DNA of 44,292 bases from Candidatus Melainabacteria bacterium (lineage in GTDB: Bacteria; Cyanobacteriota; Vampirovibrionia; Obscuribacterales; Obscuribacteraceae). This document shows positions 8,950 to 18,145 of the stretch, piece by piece. The notes under the pieces are model-generated. The model was not told the DNA's origin. It worked only from the letters and a program-made list of their open reading frames with translations, and searched no databases. How positions within the stretch are numbered: position 1 is the first letter of the stretch; each line of letters begins with the position of its first letter. The translations under genes were made by a program, and so were the position numbers. The stretch spans positions 1 to 44,292 of the forward strand of contig JAHFBI010000005.1 of the NCBI GenBank assembly GCA_023250095.1, read 5' to 3'.

Positions 8950-11900
8950 TTAATAGACCGGTTCGGCAGGACGTCCAGCCAGTCCGGTATTAGGAGCAAC
9001 AACCGGCTCGACGTAAGGCCCTTTGTATCTGTCGAACATCCAGTTGATGACCGCTGCCGTTTTCATTATCTCGGAAACGGTGGCTATGTCGCCTTTGGCT
9101 GGCGAGTGGCGCAGATCCTGGAGGAGCGGGTGCTTGATCAAGGCGTCGAGGATGGAGAAGTCGTTGGTGACAACGCGCATCCTGTCGACAGCGACTACAC
9201 GATATCCCCTTCTGGAGAGACCATCGGCAAAGACCACCGGCAGAGGATCGCGTGTTGTGTCGACAACAGCAGCTTCCTTGCCCGGGAACAGTGTCAGAAC
9301 ATGCTTGCCAATGAGAATCGATATGGCATCCTTGTTGCGGTCGGAAAGATCGCGCACGCGCGTTATCTTGGATCCAACCGAAACCAGCACGATTGAGCCG
9401 ACATTAGCAATTATTCCTGCATGAGGCGTATTTATTGCCAGCTTATTTCTCACGTTGACGATCACACTTCCGAGATCAAGCGTGTAAACATTCTCGCCAG
9501 CCTGGGACAGGCGGGCGCGCCGTCCAACCGTGAAACCAGGTGGGCTGAGGCTGGGCGCGACAGTCGCCACATTGAGGAAGTGATCATCAGCATCAGCCTG
9601 CATCGTTGAACCTCTTGCCTCAAGGCTCTGGAGATTGCTGGAAACTGGGGTCCTCAAAGAAACTGGCGAGAGCGACGCGGAAAGATCAGCACCGGGAGGA
9701 GGTGCAGAGGAGACTCCATCTGGCTGTTGCCTCAGGAGGTTTCCGGCCGGTCCGAGTTTGTCGGCAGGCGAGCCCACCTGGGCTAGATCCGGTCCTCGCT
9801 GGCTGTATTTGGCTTCTAGCTGATTGCGTAGAGCGCACTGCCGGCACTGGATGAAGACCATCTTCGGAATCTCTTCCGGAAGGTTCGAAGCAGCGCGTAA
9901 GATGAACACGTTGTTATGCTTTTCCAGTCTCCCCTCAAGGCGCAGAGGAGCTGTTTTTTCGACCCTTCCTTCCAGAGGCGGCCTTTGCGCCACGGTCAGC
10001 GGATTTGTTTCGCTGATCAAGAGCTCTTCTCCAGGCGCAATAGTATATTTTTCACCTTCGACGTTGACTGTTACACCATCAGGCTCGGTAGCATCAAGAG
10101 CCACGATGCGCACGGGAGCATTTTCCGGCGACTCGATAAGAGCCACAGCATTTGCCTTGAGCGTTACCTCACCTTTCGCTGGATTGATCGTCAAGCTTTC
10201 ATCGCCGGCTTTGACAATGGCGCTGCCATTGCTCATCACCAGTTGTTTTCCTTGTGCGACCGCCAGTTCTGTTCCAGAGGTAGCCTGCAAATAGCTCTCT
10301 TTCATATCCTGAACGAACCAGGCAGTGCAAGGATTCTGAGCGACTACGGCAGGCAAGCCTGGTGCCAGAGCCTGTAGCGCTGCTGGCCCTTGTACGGCTG
10401 CGAGCACAGCTTGAGTCGGCGGTCCCGGCGGGGTCGGCGGTGGTGGCGGTGGGAAACATTCCGTGGGTGGTGGCGGCGACGGTGGTCCCGGGCATTCCGG
10501 GGCAAGCGGCGCTAAGGGCGGTGTCGGGCACAAAGGTGGTGTCGGCGGTGCTGGTGGCTCGGGCAACAAACAAATTATCGGCGGGGGCTGGCAGTCAGGC
10601 GGCAGCGGCGGGACCGGCGACTCCGGCAGCACACAACCGGGGTTCTCGGGCGGGCGGCAATCCGGACGGACCGGTGGAGGACACAAAGGCGGCGGTGGGG
10701 CCAGGAAACATCCTGCCGTGAGGCTGCTGTCTTTGATCATGATATGAAAATTGTTGGAGTCACCGCCTGAGTGCATGTAGATGATTCCATCGCTGACCTT
10801 GAAATCGCTGCTCAGGACATGGACAAGAGAGTCGCCGCCATTGAGGTCGATCATGCCGCCATCGGACACGTCGATCATCGAGGGATCTCCGCCTCCTCCA
10901 TGCTGAGAAATAGGGTCGTTGGCGGCATTGGTCTGCGAGCTGAATTGATTCGGCGTGGGATCTATATGGGTGTTATTGCTGCTGCTGCCCTCGAGAATGA
11001 AAACATTCAAGGACGGGTCCGGAGCCGGCAGCGGCGAGGGAGTATTCATGTGCGTGACAATATAGATGCCTCCGCCCGGTCCCGCGCAAGTGCCGTTCGG
11101 GAGCTGATATTTAGTGGCGATGAGCACATTGTCGAACTTCATATCCACCGAGATGAAAGCGTTCATGACGATGTTGCCGCCGAAGGCTGAAAGCACATTT
11201 GTCGGTTGCTCGTCTGGAAGCGACTCATTGCCAATGCCGCCGCTTGTGCCGTCCAGTTCTATGTGACGCGCGCTTGTGATGAATATGTTCCCGCCGTACA
11301 CTCCGGCAAAGTTACCGTCGAATCCGGGCAGGAAAGCCGAGCTATAGGCTGTAAGCACATTTCCTGTATCGATGAAAACATCCTGATTATCCTTTGTGCC
11401 AGTGGACGTCAGGGACAGATCGCCGCCCACGACGGTAATGATGTCATCGACAAAATGGATGCTCCTGGCGGTAAATGCCAGATTGCTTCCCTGGACTGTG
11501 AGAGTCTTGCCTGTAAGGTCCAGATCGCCTTGTAGGGTGATGGAAATAGTTGAAGGTCCTCCTCTGGGCTGAAAGGTGCAAAGCTTGTTGTCTTGTCCGA
11601 TGTCGATCGTGTCGCTGTTGATGATTATATGTCCGCCGACAGCATTGAGGTCATTGGAAGTACCCAGATTGATATTTCCATCTGCCGCGGTAAGCAGGAT
11701 GCTGCCGCCAATCAAAGGATTACTCAAGGAAAAGAACGCATTGAGCGTATTGTCAGAGCCGAGATCTATATCGCCGCCATGGCTGGTCAGGGTCAGATCA
11801 CCGCCTCCAGCTGCCAAGGTATCGAACCTTCCCAGATAGATGCTTCCCGCTGGTCCGCCGGACCGTCCGGCTATAAGACTTACCGCTCCTTGATTGCTTT

Positions 11901-14900
11901 CGAGGACGTCATCGAGCCCGAGTGAAATATTCCGGCAGGCAACAAGCGAGATATTGCCCGTGTCGGCGCAAAGGTGATTGTTTCCCAGATCCTCGTTCTC
12001 ACCTATATAGCCGAACTTTATGTCATGTGCACTTGCAAGAGATATGGAGCCGTTTGCGAAAACCACATTGTTTTCTACAAGATAGATGTCTGCGGTATCA
12101 CCGGATGTGATACCGACGTTACCACCTGAGGCTGTGATGCTGTTGCTCGTCAAAATTACGCCGTGGGCACTTAGAAGCGACACATCGCCGGCAGCGACCA
12201 TATTCTGCCCGGTCAGGCTCAAGTCAGTATTTACGATAATCGAGATATCACCTAGACCTTCATCGCCAGGCTTAAATGTACAGAGATGATTGCCCGGCGC
12301 TGAAATTACGGTACCGAAAAGGCTTTGCAGAAGGATTGAGCCGCCGACGGCGTTGAGATCGTTGCCAGCGCCAAGGGTGATATTCTGCCGGGCGACAAAT
12401 GTGATATTGCCGCCCACGGAAGAGCCGTCGGCAAAAGTGTTGAAAGCGTTGAACGTATCATCTGCGCCGCTTGTGATGAAGCCGTGGGCGGCAAGAGACA
12501 AATCCCCGCCGACGGCATTGAAGAGATTATCTTGTCCTAGGCTGATATCGCTGTGATCTGACACCAGGCTGATATTGCCGCCAACGGCGCTCCTGCCTAT
12601 TACAACACTATAAGCATTGACAGCGTCAGTACGCCCCGATGTTATGGGTCCGCCTGCTAACACGTCGACACTACCGCTCACTGCAGAAAGAATGTCATAT
12701 GAGCCCAGAGAAATGCTGCCATCCGCGGCTCTCAGCTCGATATCACCGGCACCGCTTGTACCTTGCCTGAAGGCGTTTAATATATTGTGTGATCCCAGAT
12801 TGATATTTCCGCCAAAACTTATGAGGCGCAGATCGCCTTCACCAGCGGACAGTGTATCCTCGCTGCCAAGGATGATGTTTCCGCTGGATTTACACTTCTG
12901 CCCGGCTATAAGAATCACAGACCCATGGTTGGATTCCAGGCGATCGCCAAGTCCAAGCTCGATATTCTCACAAGCTATCAGACGGACATTGCCTCTGTCT
13001 GCGCAAAGGTGATTATTGCCGGATGCCAACTCGTAGGTCTCTCCTAGCTTGATGTTTCCACCGGCGGTCAAAGTTATCGAATCACCCGCAAAGAGTGTGT
13101 TGTCCGCTAGAAGGCGGATGCTGTAGTGAGATCCGCTTCCAATTTCAATATTGTCGCCTGCGGCAATGGTATCGGAGCTGAGCCTCACGCCCCTGTCGCT
13201 TGTGAGCAACACATTGCCGGCCGCTGCGAGATTCTGTCCGGTCAAAATAATGTCCTCAGTGGAATTGATTACGATATCACCGCTGGCGACATCATCGCCT
13301 TCAGCAGGTTTGCCTGCGAAAGTGCAGAAGGAGTTGCCCTCCTGCGATTCGACCGTGCCGTTCAAGGCAGTCAGCGTGATGTTCCCGCCCACTGCATTGA
13401 AATCATTCCCCGAAGAAAGAAGTATGTCCTGAAAAGCAGTGAAGGCAATATTGCCGCCGACTGAGCTGCCGCCCACAACGGCATTGAAGGCATTGAAAGT
13501 GTCGTCGACACCTGTTGTGATGCTCCCGAGCGCGGCGTCAACTTCCACATTGCCGCCGACGGCGTTGAAAGTATTCGAAGCGCCCACGTTTACGTTGCCG
13601 CTTCCTGTTGCTTTCAAAGTGATATTGCCACCGACTGCGCTTCCAAGCGAGACAGCGCCGAAAGCATTCAAGTCAGCACCCTCTCCGGTTGACAGGTCGC
13701 TAGAAGACGAAATGGCAAGATCACCGCCCACTGCATCAAGAGTGTTGCCTGCACCCAGAGAAACGCCGCTGGAGTCCGAATCGATAGTGATATTGCCCCC
13801 GGAGGACGTGCCGTTTGTTACGACATTGAAAGCTGCAAGCGAGCTTCCTTCTCCGGTTTGGATATTTCCCGGTCCACTGATAAGAGCAATGTCGCCTCCG
13901 TGCGCATCGAGAGAATTATTGTCGCCCAGAGCTATCCCGCCGGCAGGGGCGCTGATTGTCACATTCCCCCCGGCTGCCTCAGTCGTTTTCTCCGACTCGA
14001 TAATGATTCCACAAGACTTGAGGCTGTCGCCAGCGCCTGTGGTTACATTGCTTGCTGACGATGAAATCGTCAGGTCCCCCCCGACTGCAGCTAGTTTGTT
14101 GTCATCGCCCAGAGCCACTTCGCCGCCGGCGCACAAGTTGACGGCACCGCCGGTTGAGATGTTGCCGGAAATAGAGTTGAAAGCGTTGAGCTCTACTGCG
14201 CTCCCTGTGGAAATACCTCCGCTTTTGGCTGTCAACTTAAGATCTCCGCCTGCGGCATTGAATGAATTATCCGCCGAAAGAGAAATGTCTCCGGCGGTGG
14301 ATGCAAGACTTATGTCGCCGCCGACGGAACCACCATTGACCTGGTTGGCGAAGGCGTTGACTGTCGATGAAGAGCCGGTCGTCAGATTCCCGCCGGCGGA
14401 GATCTGAACATTTCCTCCGACGGCATTGATAGCATTGTCATTTCCCAGAGAGACCCCGCCGTGCGGGCTAACCAAAGTCACGGAACCTCCGTCCGACTCG
14501 TGATTGGCAGTGAGCCTGAAAGCATTGAGGGAAACATTGTCGCCGGTGACGATATTGCCGCCGCCAGCTACTGCGCTGGAAACAAAGATGTTACCGCCAA
14601 CGGCATCTAACGCCGTGGCACTTGCCAGAGTGACATCACCGTTAAGGGCGAAGAGTGATATATTGCCGCCGATGATGGGATCTTCCCCCTGGTCTGCCTG
14701 CTCAAAGACCCCGCAAGCATGAAGTTTGTCCTCCTCGCCGGTGAAGACATTTCCACACAGACTCGAAATATTGATATCGCCGCCGTTGGCGGTCAAAGAA
14801 TTACCGCCTGCAGAAACAATGTCTTTGCCGGCGATGAGACTGATACTTCCGCCTGATGGAAATCCGTCAACATCCGCGCGCCAGGCTCCGTAGGATCCAT

Positions 14901-16746
14901 CTAAGCCAAGAGATATTCTGTTCCCGGCAAAGAGGAAAAGGTTGCCGCCCACCGAATTGAGCGTGTCCTGGGAAAGAAGGATACTACCGGACAGGGCGCC
15001 CAGCGATATCGAGCCGTTGAACGTTGCGATGGATTTGCCAGGCGCCATGATGATGTCGCCACTTGTGCTGAAAGCGTTTAGACCGCCCACCAGATTGGAC
15101 ACATTATTGAAGTTTATGTCGCCGCCGGAGAATAAATTGATTGAGGGTGCCCGCTCTTGCATCAGACCGCTGTCGCAGATGTGCAGGTCGCCGATGGTTA
15201 TGGAACTCCTCGATTCTTCGCCTGATAGGGCAATTAGATTGATTGAATTGTTATTGGTCGTCAAAGCAACAGTTGGCAAAACAATACTTCCGCCAAGCCC
15301 GCTTGCACCAGTTATGGTGAAATTAGGGTCGCAAAGCGAGCAGGCAACAGGGCTGGCACCACCGCTTGTGGTAAAGGAGACGCCGGCGGCAAGAGTGATC
15401 TTGCCCCCTGCCCCCAGCGGATTTGTAGCATCGATTAAGGCATCGGCAGGCGCCCCGGGAGCGATGATACTGCCGCCGGAGAGGGCGACGAAATCCTGTC
15501 CTGCCGTGAAGAATGTCGAGCCGCTGCTAAACAGTCCGCTAAGATCAAGATTACCGAGAACATTATAGAAAAGGGGATCTTCGCTCAATTGCATACTGGC
15601 AAGGCGCAGATCTCCTTGATTTACACCAACGGCAGCCGTGCCCGCAGTAAGCGTCACACCCCCGGTTATTCTATCTGAGTAAAGTGAGACGGTGCCTTGC
15701 GGGCTTTTAAGAACAAGTTGCGGGGCGTCAAATACGCCACCTGACACCGTGAGCAAAGCCCTGGACACCAGATTGCCGCCTGCGTCGAGAGTCGATCCTA
15801 GTGTTTCCAGAAGAATCGTGTCGTGTGCCGAGATCAAGCCCAGAGAATTATTGATAACAAGAGTATTGCCGGATACGTTGCTTATATTCACGTTTGCCCC
15901 AAGAGACTGCATGACTGATGAATTCACAAGACTTGCCGTGTAAGCGTTTAGGCTGCCAAGTTGAGCCTGCATCAGTCCGGAATTTACTATTCCGGCAGCT
16001 TGAAGATTGAGGGAATTCATGGCCATAATGACCGGGGTGGGACCTGTTATCCCGGCAGGCAAAGTGTTTCCAATTGTGCCTCCGGCTGTCAACGACAGTG
16101 CTCCGGAGCTGGAGATTACACCGGCATTCATAATGTCTTGAAGCGCGTTCAGATTGAAATTGAGACTGGAAGTAGCGCTAACTATTCCACCGATGCCGCT
16201 CGTTGGGAAGATGGATGACAGGACGGCGCCGGGCTGATTATAGATATTGACGGCGTTGATACTGGCGGAAAGCGTGGCGGCACTTGATGTGTAAGCATAG
16301 AAAGTGCCGTAATTGGTCAGATTTCCCAGCAGATTCAAAGACGCAAGAGTCGTCGCATTATAAAGAGCCGTCACCCCATTCGGTATCACTGCATTTGTGA
16401 TCGTCATATTCAGGGCATCGCGAGAGATATCGAATGTCCCGCCTACAGCCGCGCCACCTGTACCAAGGATCAAAGACTGTACGCCGCCGGACAGCACCTG
16501 GTGGACCGCAATATGCTCAGCCGGGGTCAGGGGGTCTGAGGCTGTGACCGTTCTGGTCGTTCCGCCTTCCTGAATAACAACTGAAGTAAATCCATCGTGG
16601 TGGGCGGCGGTTGTGCAGGCTTGTGTGGCAGTCAAGTCGGCGTCCGAATCACAATGCGCCAGAGCGCCAGGGGCTGTAAACAGCACCAGTTGAACAGCAA
16701 GAAACCCTCGAGCAATTGCCCTTACGGCGCTTTTAAAATATCTCAT
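8950..16746 (-). CDS. Giant exported filamentous-haemagglutinin-like repeat protein with FecR-like domains
   Basis: The protein has 2598 residues. The frame runs further upstream to 16827, but the ATG at 16746 has AGGGG upstream and begins a clear signal peptide (basic n-region, FLAVQLVLFTAPGALA, cleavage near Ala-His). Residues about 600-1710 are a beta-helix-like array of glycine/asparagine/serine-rich repeats with the recurring kernel LNAVGG and SLGxxNxL, as in FHA/Hep_Hag-type surface proteins. Then come a proline-rich hinge (about 2013-2113), a FecR-like domain (about 2153-2249, with NGSAIVKAG and TIAPGEELLIS), a CRQC motif and a second FecR-like segment (about 2413-2506, GSVIVNVRNKLAI through LTLFPGKEAAVVD). 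I see no autotransporter barrel, LPXTG motif or adjacent TpsB gene. It is probably cell-surface or secreted, for adhesion or sheath formation; the export route is unknown. Confidence 0.85.
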   Translation of the reverse strand: MRYFKSAVRAIARGFLAVQLVLFTAPGALAHCDSDADLTATQACTTAAHHDGFTSVVIQEGGTTRTVTASDPLTPAEHIAVHQVLSGGVQSLILGTGGAAVGGTFDISRDALNMTITNAVIPNGVTALYNATTLASLNLLGNLTNYGTFYAYTSSAATLSASINAVNIYNQPGAVLSSIFPTSGIGGIVSATSSLNFNLNALQDIMNAGVISSSGALSLTAGGTIGNTLPAGITGPTPVIMAMNSLNLQAAGIVNSGLMQAQLGSLNAYTASLVNSSVMQSLGANVNISNVSGNTLVINNSLGLISAHDTILLETLGSTLDAGGNLVSRALLTVSGGVFDAPQLVLKSPQGTVSLYSDRITGGVTLTAGTAAVGVNQGDLRLASMQLSEDPLFYNVLGNLDLSGLFSSGSTFFTAGQDFVALSGGSIIAPGAPADALIDATNPLGAGGKITLAAGVSFTTSGGASPVACSLCDPNFTITGASGLGGSIVLPTVALTTNNNSINLIALSGEESRSSITIGDLHICDSGLMQERAPSINLFSGGDINFNNVSNLVGGLNAFSTSGDIIMAPGKSIATFNGSISLGALSGSILLSQDTLNSVGGNLFLFAGNRISLGLDGSYGAWRADVDGFPSGGSISLIAGKDIVSAGGNSLTANGGDINISSLCGNVFTGEEDKLHACGVFEQADQGEDPIIGGNISLFALNGDVTLASATALDAVGGNIFVSSAVAGGGNIVTGDNVSLNAFRLTANHESDGGSVTLVSPHGGVSLGNDNAINAVGGNVQISAGGNLTTGSSSTVNAFANQVNGGSVGGDISLASTAGDISLSADNSFNAAGGDLKLTAKSGGISTGSAVELNAFNSISGNISTGGAVNLCAGGEVALGDDNKLAAVGGDLTISSSASNVTTGAGDSLKSCGIIIESEKTTEAAGGNVTISAPAGGIALGDNNSLDAHGGDIALISGPGNIQTGEGSSLAAFNVVTNGTSSGGNITIDSDSSGVSLGAGNTLDAVGGDLAISSSSDLSTGEGADLNAFGAVSLGSAVGGNITLKATGSGNVNVGASNTFNAVGGNVEVDAALGSITTGVDDTFNAFNAVVGGSSVGGNIAFTAFQDILLSSGNDFNAVGGNITLTALNGTVESQEGNSFCTFAGKPAEGDDVASGDIVINSTEDIILTGQNLAAAGNVLLTSDRGVRLSSDTIAAGDNIEIGSGSHYSIRLLADNTLFAGDSITLTAGGNIKLGETYELASGNNHLCADRGNVRLIACENIELGLGDRLESNHGSVILIAGQKCKSSGNIILGSEDTLSAGEGDLRLISFGGNINLGSHNILNAFRQGTSGAGDIELRAADGSISLGSYDILSAVSGSVDVLAGGPITSGRTDAVNAYSVVIGRSAVGGNISLVSDHSDISLGQDNLFNAVGGDLSLAAHGFITSGADDTFNAFNTFADGSSVGGNITFVARQNITLGAGNDLNAVGGSILLQSLFGTVISAPGNHLCTFKPGDEGLGDISIIVNTDLSLTGQNMVAAGDVSLLSAHGVILTSNSITASGGNVGITSGDTADIYLVENNVVFANGSISLASAHDIKFGYIGENEDLGNNHLCADTGNISLVACRNISLGLDDVLESNQGAVSLIAGRSGGPAGSIYLGRFDTLAAGGGDLTLTSHGGDIDLGSDNTLNAFFSLSNPLIGGSILLTAADGNINLGTSNDLNAVGGHIIINSDTIDIGQDNKLCTFQPRGGPSTISITLQGDLDLTGKTLTVQGSNLAFTARSIHFVDDIITVVGGDLSLTSTGTKDNQDVFIDTGNVLTAYSSAFLPGFDGNFAGVYGGNIFITSARHIELDGTSGGIGNESLPDEQPTNVLSAFGGNIVMNAFISVDMKFDNVLIATKYQLPNGTCAGPGGGIYIVTHMNTPSPLPAPDPSLNVFILEGSSSNNTHIDPTPNQFSSQTNAANDPISQHGGGGDPSMIDVSDGGMIDLNGGDSLVHVLSSDFKVSDGIIYMHSGGDSNNFHIMIKDSSLTAGCFLAPPPPLCPPPVRPDCRPPENPGCVLPESPVPPLPPDCQPPPIICLLPEPPAPPTPPLCPTPPLAPLAPECPGPPSPPPPTECFPPPPPPTPPGPPTQAVLAAVQGPAALQALAPGLPAVVAQNPCTAWFVQDMKESYLQATSGTELAVAQGKQLVMSNGSAIVKAGDESLTINPAKGEVTLKANAVALIESPENAPVRIVALDATEPDGVTVNVEGEKYTIAPGEELLISETNPLTVAQRPPLEGRVEKTAPLRLEGRLEKHNNVFILRAASNLPEEIPKMVFIQCRQCALRNQLEAKYSQRGPDLAQVGSPADKLGPAGNLLRQQPDGVSSAPPPGADLSASLSPVSLRTPVSSNLQSLEARGSTMQADADDHFLNVATVAPSLSPPGFTVGRRARLSQAGENVYTLDLGSVIVNVRNKLAINTPHAGIIANVGSIVLVSVGSKITRVRDLSDRNKDAISILIGKHVLTLFPGKEAAVVDTTRDPLPVVFADGLSRRGYRVVAVDRMRVVTNDFSILDALIKHPLLQDLRHSPAKGDIATVSEIMKTAAVINWMFDRYKGPYVEPVVAPNTGLAGRPAEPVY
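10410..10710 (-). repeat. Proline-rich low-complexity hinge
   Basis: About 100 residues are dominated by PP, PPP and CPPP-like blocks with regularly spaced cysteines (LCPPP, DCRPP, GCVLP, DCQPP, ICLLP, LCPTP, ECPGP, ECFPP). It separates the beta-helical repeats from the FecR-like domains. The plus strand is strongly G-rich (GGCGGTGG words). Confidence 0.85.
11620..14960 (-). repeat. Intragenic repeat array of the haemagglutinin-like gene
   Basis: The kernel (L/F/I)(N/D)(A/S)(V/A/H)GG appears at least eleven times, each copy flanked by GG-N-(I/V/L) and LG-x-x-N motifs, with varying spacing. At DNA level this appears on the plus strand as recurrent GCCGCCxACxGCxTT-like words. Long antisense frames (for example 13439-14407) are a by-product of the repeat composition. 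Confidence 0.75.
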
Positions 16747-17633
16747 TGCACTAACCCCTGCATGTCCTGTGCCTGAATATTTGCACCGGGGACAGTGCCT
16801 GCAAGCGGCACGCTCACCCAGCTTCAATTAATATGGATACGCCAGTTCAACCTGTCGAATCTGGTCTTACAAACGTCGCGGCAATCTGTAACATTTCTGT
16901 TGCCCAGGTCGCGGCCTTCAAAGAAATATTTAGTCTGGTCTTGAATCCTGAGGCGGCGCGCCCCCCGCGCATCCCTTGCCTCAACGTTGCCTTTCTTATT
17001 GGACGGAAATAAATTGCGATTTCTGTCTCAACATTGCCTTATAGCGGCATGTGACTCTACTATATTAGGAGCATGTGAAAACAGCGTGAACAGTGGCATC
17101 TTGCGAGCCAATGGAAAGTTCCCCGCACTTGCGCCAGAGTTGACTTTGTCGTAAGAGCCCAGATAACACAGCCTGCACCAATAAAATAGCTCGACTTACG
17201 TTTCGTAACGATGAATGCGGCTGAGTTGGTTTGCAGCAAGGGAAGGCTGCAGTTTGAGACATCGAGGCAAGCACCGCTGACGATATCAGCTAGCCAGTCA
17301 ATGAGCTGGCTCAAGAAAACAATTTACTCTGGCGGCTTCAGCGAGATTCAATAGAAGTGCCAGCAGAAGCTGGCCGAACTGCAAAGGTAGTGCGATGCAG
17401 ATGCTGTGCAGACATTTTTAGTTGCAGGGCCGCCCTCTCATCGCCAGTTATCGCGTTAAGCTCCCTTAGCTAGGTTGAGAAAATCTGGGTCGAGTCGAAC
17501 AATAACTTTACACAGACAGGCGCCAGAATCAGTTTTCACCAGACTTTCACGGTCCTCATGGCATGCTCGCAGGTATGATGCACCAATTTGGGAGTTGTGT
17601 GTTTTGTTGAGGGAGCAAGAGGAAACGAAATAT
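16747..17633. other. Long gene-free region between the giant protein and the response regulator
   Basis: Short open frames (for example minus 17060-17314) lack ribosome-binding sites and protein-like composition. It should contain the promoter of the giant gene (reading left) and that of the receiver gene (reading right). A rightward candidate is TTGACT (17140-17145), a 16-nt spacer and GATAAC (17162-17167), about 470 nt before the receiver start. If that is used, the leader would be unusually long. Confidence 0.4.
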
Positions 17634-18089
17634 ATGCCTTCTTCATCACGCAAGCAGAAGGGACTGTCGAAAGCCGGCAATGGTCCAGCCGGTATTGCCC
17701 TCATCGTTGAGGACAACGTTTTTAGCCAGAGAGTAGCTGCAAGCTTGCTCAAGCAACTGAACTATACGACGCACATAGCTAGAAATGGACGTGAGGCAGT
17801 TGAGTTCGTTCGGCACAATCATTATTGTTTCATTCTCATGGACTGTCATATGCCGGAAATGGATGGGCTCGAAGCCACTGCAGCGATAAGGCAGATGGAG
17901 AAGACTACCGGCAGCCATGTCCCCATTTTTGGCTTTTCGGCCGACTTCGAGGATGCATCTTGCCTGGCGGTCGGGATGGATGCATTCGTGGGCAAGCCTA
18001 TCGAAATGGAAGTCCTGAAAAGGGTCCTTTCTCAATTCGTCGAGCAAGCAAATGACGCGCGCACTTGCCCTGTTTTGCAAAACTGCTGA
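17634..18089 (+). CDS. Stand-alone CheY-like response-regulator receiver
   Basis: This 151-residue protein is a single receiver domain. The acidic pocket is Glu26-Asp27 (LIVEDN), the phospho-acceptor is Asp70 (FILMDCHMPEMDG), the switch residue is Ser102 (FGFSAD) and the conserved lysine is Lys121 (VGKPIE). The MDCHMPEMDG form is typical of receivers attached to hybrid kinases and phosphorelays, so a phosphotransfer partner elsewhere is likely. The frame extends upstream to 17475, but the ATG at 17634 follows GAGGAAA and gives a short, basic, flexible N-tail. No output domain and no kinase are adjacent. It converges on selB, 56 nt apart. Confidence 0.88.
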   Translation: MPSSSRKQKGLSKAGNGPAGIALIVEDNVFSQRVAASLLKQLNYTTHIARNGREAVEFVRHNHYCFILMDCHMPEMDGLEATAAIRQMEKTTGSHVPIFGFSADFEDASCLAVGMDAFVGKPIEMEVLKRVLSQFVEQANDARTCPVLQNC

Positions 18090-18145
18090 CACCGACAAAT
18101 TCAGGAGATATTCCTGAGAGCTCAAGCAGCTGCGACAGTCTAGAC

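Noticed and set aside
13439-14407. 322-codon plus-strand frame (and other long ones across 9000-16200)
   Set aside because: Antisense to the giant repeat gene; its Pro/Ser/Ala-rich composition is explained by the reverse complement of the Gly/Asn repeats.
11600-14960. Recurring GCCGCC-type words suggesting a CRISPR array
   Set aside because: Spacing is irregular, the repeats are degenerate and coding, and there are no unique equal-length spacers.
17060-17314. 84-codon minus-strand frame in the long spacer
   Set aside because: TTG start without ribosome-binding site, cysteine- and histidine-rich random-looking tail.
18101-18117. Small TCAGGA/TCCTGA hairpin between the convergent receiver and selB genes
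   Set aside because: Only 6 bp, no T-run; too weak to call a terminator.
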